Shown here: positions 62,168-64,000 of the stretch, piece by piece
How positions within the stretch are numbered: position 1 is the stretch's first letter
Layout of the letters: every line of letters starts with the position of its first letter
Source of the DNA: Pantoea trifolii
Lineage (GTDB): Bacteria > Pseudomonadota > Gammaproteobacteria > Enterobacterales > Enterobacteriaceae
Length of the DNA stretch: 64,000 nt
Reading direction: 5' to 3'
Assembly (NCBI RefSeq): GCF_024506435.1
Contig: NZ_JANIET010000002.1
Location: 372,001-436,000, forward strand
Program-made: the position numbers and the translations under genes
The notes under the pieces: model-generated
Databases searched by the model: none
What the model was told of the DNA's origin: nothing
What the model saw: only the letters and a program-made list of their open reading frames with translations

Positions 62168-63115
62168 ATGATGAAATCCAATTCTCTCGCCGTCACCGTT
62201 ATCGCAAAGCAGTTCAACGGTGCAGGCAATGTATCATTGACGCTGGCGAGTCGCAGCGGGCAGCCGCTGCCCGCCTTCACGCCGGGGGCGCATATTGATG
62301 TACTTATTCCCGACGGCGGCAAACGCCAGTATTCACTCTGCTCTGCGCCAGCCGATCATTATGAAATCTGCGTGCGTCTGGATCTGCGTTCAACCGGCGG
62401 ATCGCGCTGGCTGCACAACGAGCTGACAGTCGGCGATGAATTACAGATTTCCGCCCCGCGCAACCACTTCCCGCTGCCACAGGCGCCGCGCACGCTACTG
62501 TTTGCCGCCGGTATCGGTTTGACGCCGCTGTTGGTGATGGCCGAAACGCTGGCCGCGCGTCAGGCGGATTTCACCCTGCACCTTTACCTGAAACGCGCCG
62601 ACGAGCTGGCTTTCAGCCCACGCCTGAGCAAACTCGGCGCTCGCGTCGTCATTCACTACAGCAGCGAAGGCGATAGCCTTCGTCAGCGCGTTCCCGACGA
62701 TCTCACCCAGCCAGAGAACGCGGCGTTAGTGTTCTGCGGTCCGGTAGGCTTTATGGATCATCTGCAGCAGCTCGCGTTTCAATTCGGCTGGGCGGAAGCA
62801 CAGTTGCACAGCGAGCGCTTCCAACCCAAAACGACGGTGACGGCGGGCGGTGCGTTCGAGGTGGAGATCGCCTCCTCCGGCGCACGCTTTGCCGTGGGCG
62901 CGCAACAAACTATCGCTGAAGTGCTTGAGAATGCAGGACTCGAATTACCGCTTTCCTGCGAGCAAGGTATGTGTGGTTCCTGTATCACCGGCGTACTGGC
63001 AGGCGAACCGGATCACCGCGATGAGGTGCTGAGTAAGCAAGAGCGTGCCGCCAATAATTGCATCGTATTGTGCTGCTCGCGCGCCCATTCTCCGCTGCTG
63101 GTACTGGATCTATGA
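62168..63115 (+). CDS. Phthalate-dioxygenase-reductase-type FMN/2Fe-2S reductase
   Basis: 315 aa: FMN-binding barrel with KRQYSLCSAP near 53-62 (RxYS motif), NAD-binding domain with LFAAGIGLTPLLVMAETLAA near 113 and CGPVGFMDHLQQLAFQFGW near 191, and a C-terminal 2Fe-2S ferredoxin with CEQGMCGSC near 265-273 and the final Cys in NNCIVLCCS. This is the VanB/PDR class, which passes NADH electrons to a Rieske oxygenase. No oxygenase gene is seen in the window; it may lie to the right. Overlaps the next gene by ATGA. Confidence 0.87.
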   Translation: MMKSNSLAVTVIAKQFNGAGNVSLTLASRSGQPLPAFTPGAHIDVLIPDGGKRQYSLCSAPADHYEICVRLDLRSTGGSRWLHNELTVGDELQISAPRNHFPLPQAPRTLLFAAGIGLTPLLVMAETLAARQADFTLHLYLKRADELAFSPRLSKLGARVVIHYSSEGDSLRQRVPDDLTQPENAALVFCGPVGFMDHLQQLAFQFGWAEAQLHSERFQPKTTVTAGGAFEVEIASSGARFAVGAQQTIAEVLENAGLELPLSCEQGMCGSCITGVLAGEPDHRDEVLSKQERAANNCIVLCCSRAHSPLLVLDL

Positions 63116-64000
63116 GCGGCTATGCGGGTGCGACCGGCGCACGTTTACCCCGCTGGCTGCTGCCAGAAAACTGGCCTGAAACGAGTAATCAACCGCAGCT
63201 GGCGACCTTACATTTCCACGCCGCAGGCCTGCAATTCGAACCCGACAGCGCAGCAGCACCCGCTGATTATCTGCCGCTTAACGGCGCGCTGGTGCTACCC
63301 GCGTTTATCGAGCCGCACGCGCATCTGGATAAAACTTTCACTATCCAGCGCAGCCCGGCGCAACAGCCTGGTTTGCTGGCAGCGATTGCCGCCATGCATC
63401 AGGACCGCGCGCACTGGAACGCCGAGGATTTACAGCAGCGCGCCAGCCAGGCGCTGCGCTGGGCGGTGGACGCCGGGGTTGGTTTGCTGCGCACCCACAT
63501 CGACTGGTTCTCTATCGATGCACCGTTAGCGTGGCAAGTGATTGGCGACTTGCACCATCCGCTGTGCAGCATCGAGCGCGTGGCCCTCGCGCCACTCACC
63601 TTTTTCGCCGATGCCAGCGATGCGCAGCATATCGCTGCGCAGGTCGCGACCAGCGGTCCCGGCGCGCTGTTAGGCGGTTTTATTCACAGCAGCAACTGGG
63701 ATGCGCAGGCGTTTCAGCATCTGATGCAGGCCGCCGAACTGTGGCAGCTGGATATCGATCTGCATATTGATGAAGAACTTCACGTTGAGGCGCAGGGATT
63801 ACGCTGGCTGGCGCACTATTTGCAGCAGCATCCGTTTAGCGGTGCCATCACCTGTAGCCACAGCTGTGCGCTGTCGCAGCAGGACGATGCGGAACAGATT
63901 CTGGCCGTGCTGGCGCAGCACAATGTGACGTTGATTGCGCTGCCGCTCACCAACCTGCTGCTGCAGGATGCGGTGCCCGGCCGCACGCCGCGTCTGCGCG
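63112..64000 (+). CDS. Cytosine-deaminase-like amidohydrolase (partial)
   Basis: The first 296 codons are present. The metal-binding PHAHLDKTFTIQR near 65-77, RTHIDWFSID near 127, DIDLHIDEELH near 213 and TCSHSCALSQQ near 246 are visible. It starts with an ATG that overlaps the reductase stop. It is related to the amidohydrolases at 11-15 kb. Together with the reductase it suggests degradation of a heterocyclic ring nitrogen compound, but the substrate is unknown. Confidence 0.85.
   Translation, partial: MSGYAGATGARLPRWLLPENWPETSNQPQLATLHFHAAGLQFEPDSAAAPADYLPLNGALVLPAFIEPHAHLDKTFTIQRSPAQQPGLLAAIAAMHQDRAHWNAEDLQQRASQALRWAVDAGVGLLRTHIDWFSIDAPLAWQVIGDLHHPLCSIERVALAPLTFFADASDAQHIAAQVATSGPGALLGGFIHSSNWDAQAFQHLMQAAELWQLDIDLHIDEELHVEAQGLRWLAHYLQQHPFSGAITCSHSCALSQQDDAEQILAVLAQHNVTLIALPLTNLLLQDAVPGRTPRLR

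Noticed and set aside
1..64000. tRNA genes, CRISPR array or prophage as hidden features
   Set aside because: No cloverleaf-like segment, no regularly spaced repeat-spacer array and no phage structural or integrase gene was seen.

Overview
The window reads as a chromosomal segment of a plant- or environment-associated enterobacterium. Erwiniaceae (Pantoea or a close relative) is my best guess. The reasons are a complete arnBCADTEF lipid A modification operon, a paoABCD-type aldehyde oxidoreductase operon, dat-ddc, gabT-gabP, digH and pdxI in enterobacterial form, and many sugar-acid, amidohydrolase and LysR genes. No tRNA, rRNA, CRISPR array or prophage was seen.

Layout. 1-4438: paoABCD-like molybdoenzyme operon (minus strand, paoD cut by the window edge). 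4712-9322: two LysR regulators, each divergent from a membrane-protein gene, with an MFS / NTF2-like / NUDIX operon. 9465-15590: VOC, GNAT and GntR genes and then a decaying amidohydrolase cluster, with one in-frame amber codon, one frameshift and a truncated polysaccharide deacetylase. 15769-20862: LuxR remnant, TIM-barrel isomerase, a LacI regulator with three operators and an orphan periplasmic sugar-binding protein, IS110 debris and an A+T-rich GT17 glycosyltransferase. 21003-22106: Old Yellow Enzyme homologue.

22179-35133 is the most coherent system. It contains a three-subunit membrane-linked sugar dehydrogenase (triple-haem cytochrome c, Tat-exported small subunit, GMC flavoprotein), a periplasmic cupin, a periplasmic lactonase, OtnC-type aldolase/decarboxylase, an anion:cation-symporter-type MFS carrier, a LacI regulator, a ModA-like protein without signal peptide, an FMN alpha-hydroxy-acid oxidase, an Asp/Glu-racemase-like protein and an OtnK kinase. 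Four LacI-type operators of one consensus sit in both intergenic control regions. I infer periplasmic oxidation of a sugar to a lactone, hydrolysis, uptake of the C4 sugar acid, oxidation, isomerisation, phosphorylation and decarboxylation to triose phosphate, with unusual enzymes in the dehydrogenase and isomerase positions.

35173-40507: aromatic amino acid permease, an inositol-type transporter / isomerase / dehydrogenase operon and an alpha-hydroxy-acid oxidase remnant. 40514-47854: arnBCADTEF. 48257-49372: a small unknown gene behind a PmrA-like box, and an orphan prepilin peptidase. 49579-52443: dat-ddc (1,3-diaminopropane synthesis). 52532-54464: LysR/pdxI divergent pair. 54545-58890: gabR-like regulator with gabT and gabP. 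58923-60769: YezG-like protein and digH. 61103-64000: LysR divergent from a ferredoxin-type reductase and another amidohydrolase.

A repeated 24-base palindromic element (core TCGCCATTCATGGCGA) occurs about 15 times, mostly between convergent genes. Arms co-vary between copies, copies supply the stop codons of two regulators, and a 286-bp element with IS4-like ends and a highly structured interior is inserted in one of them.
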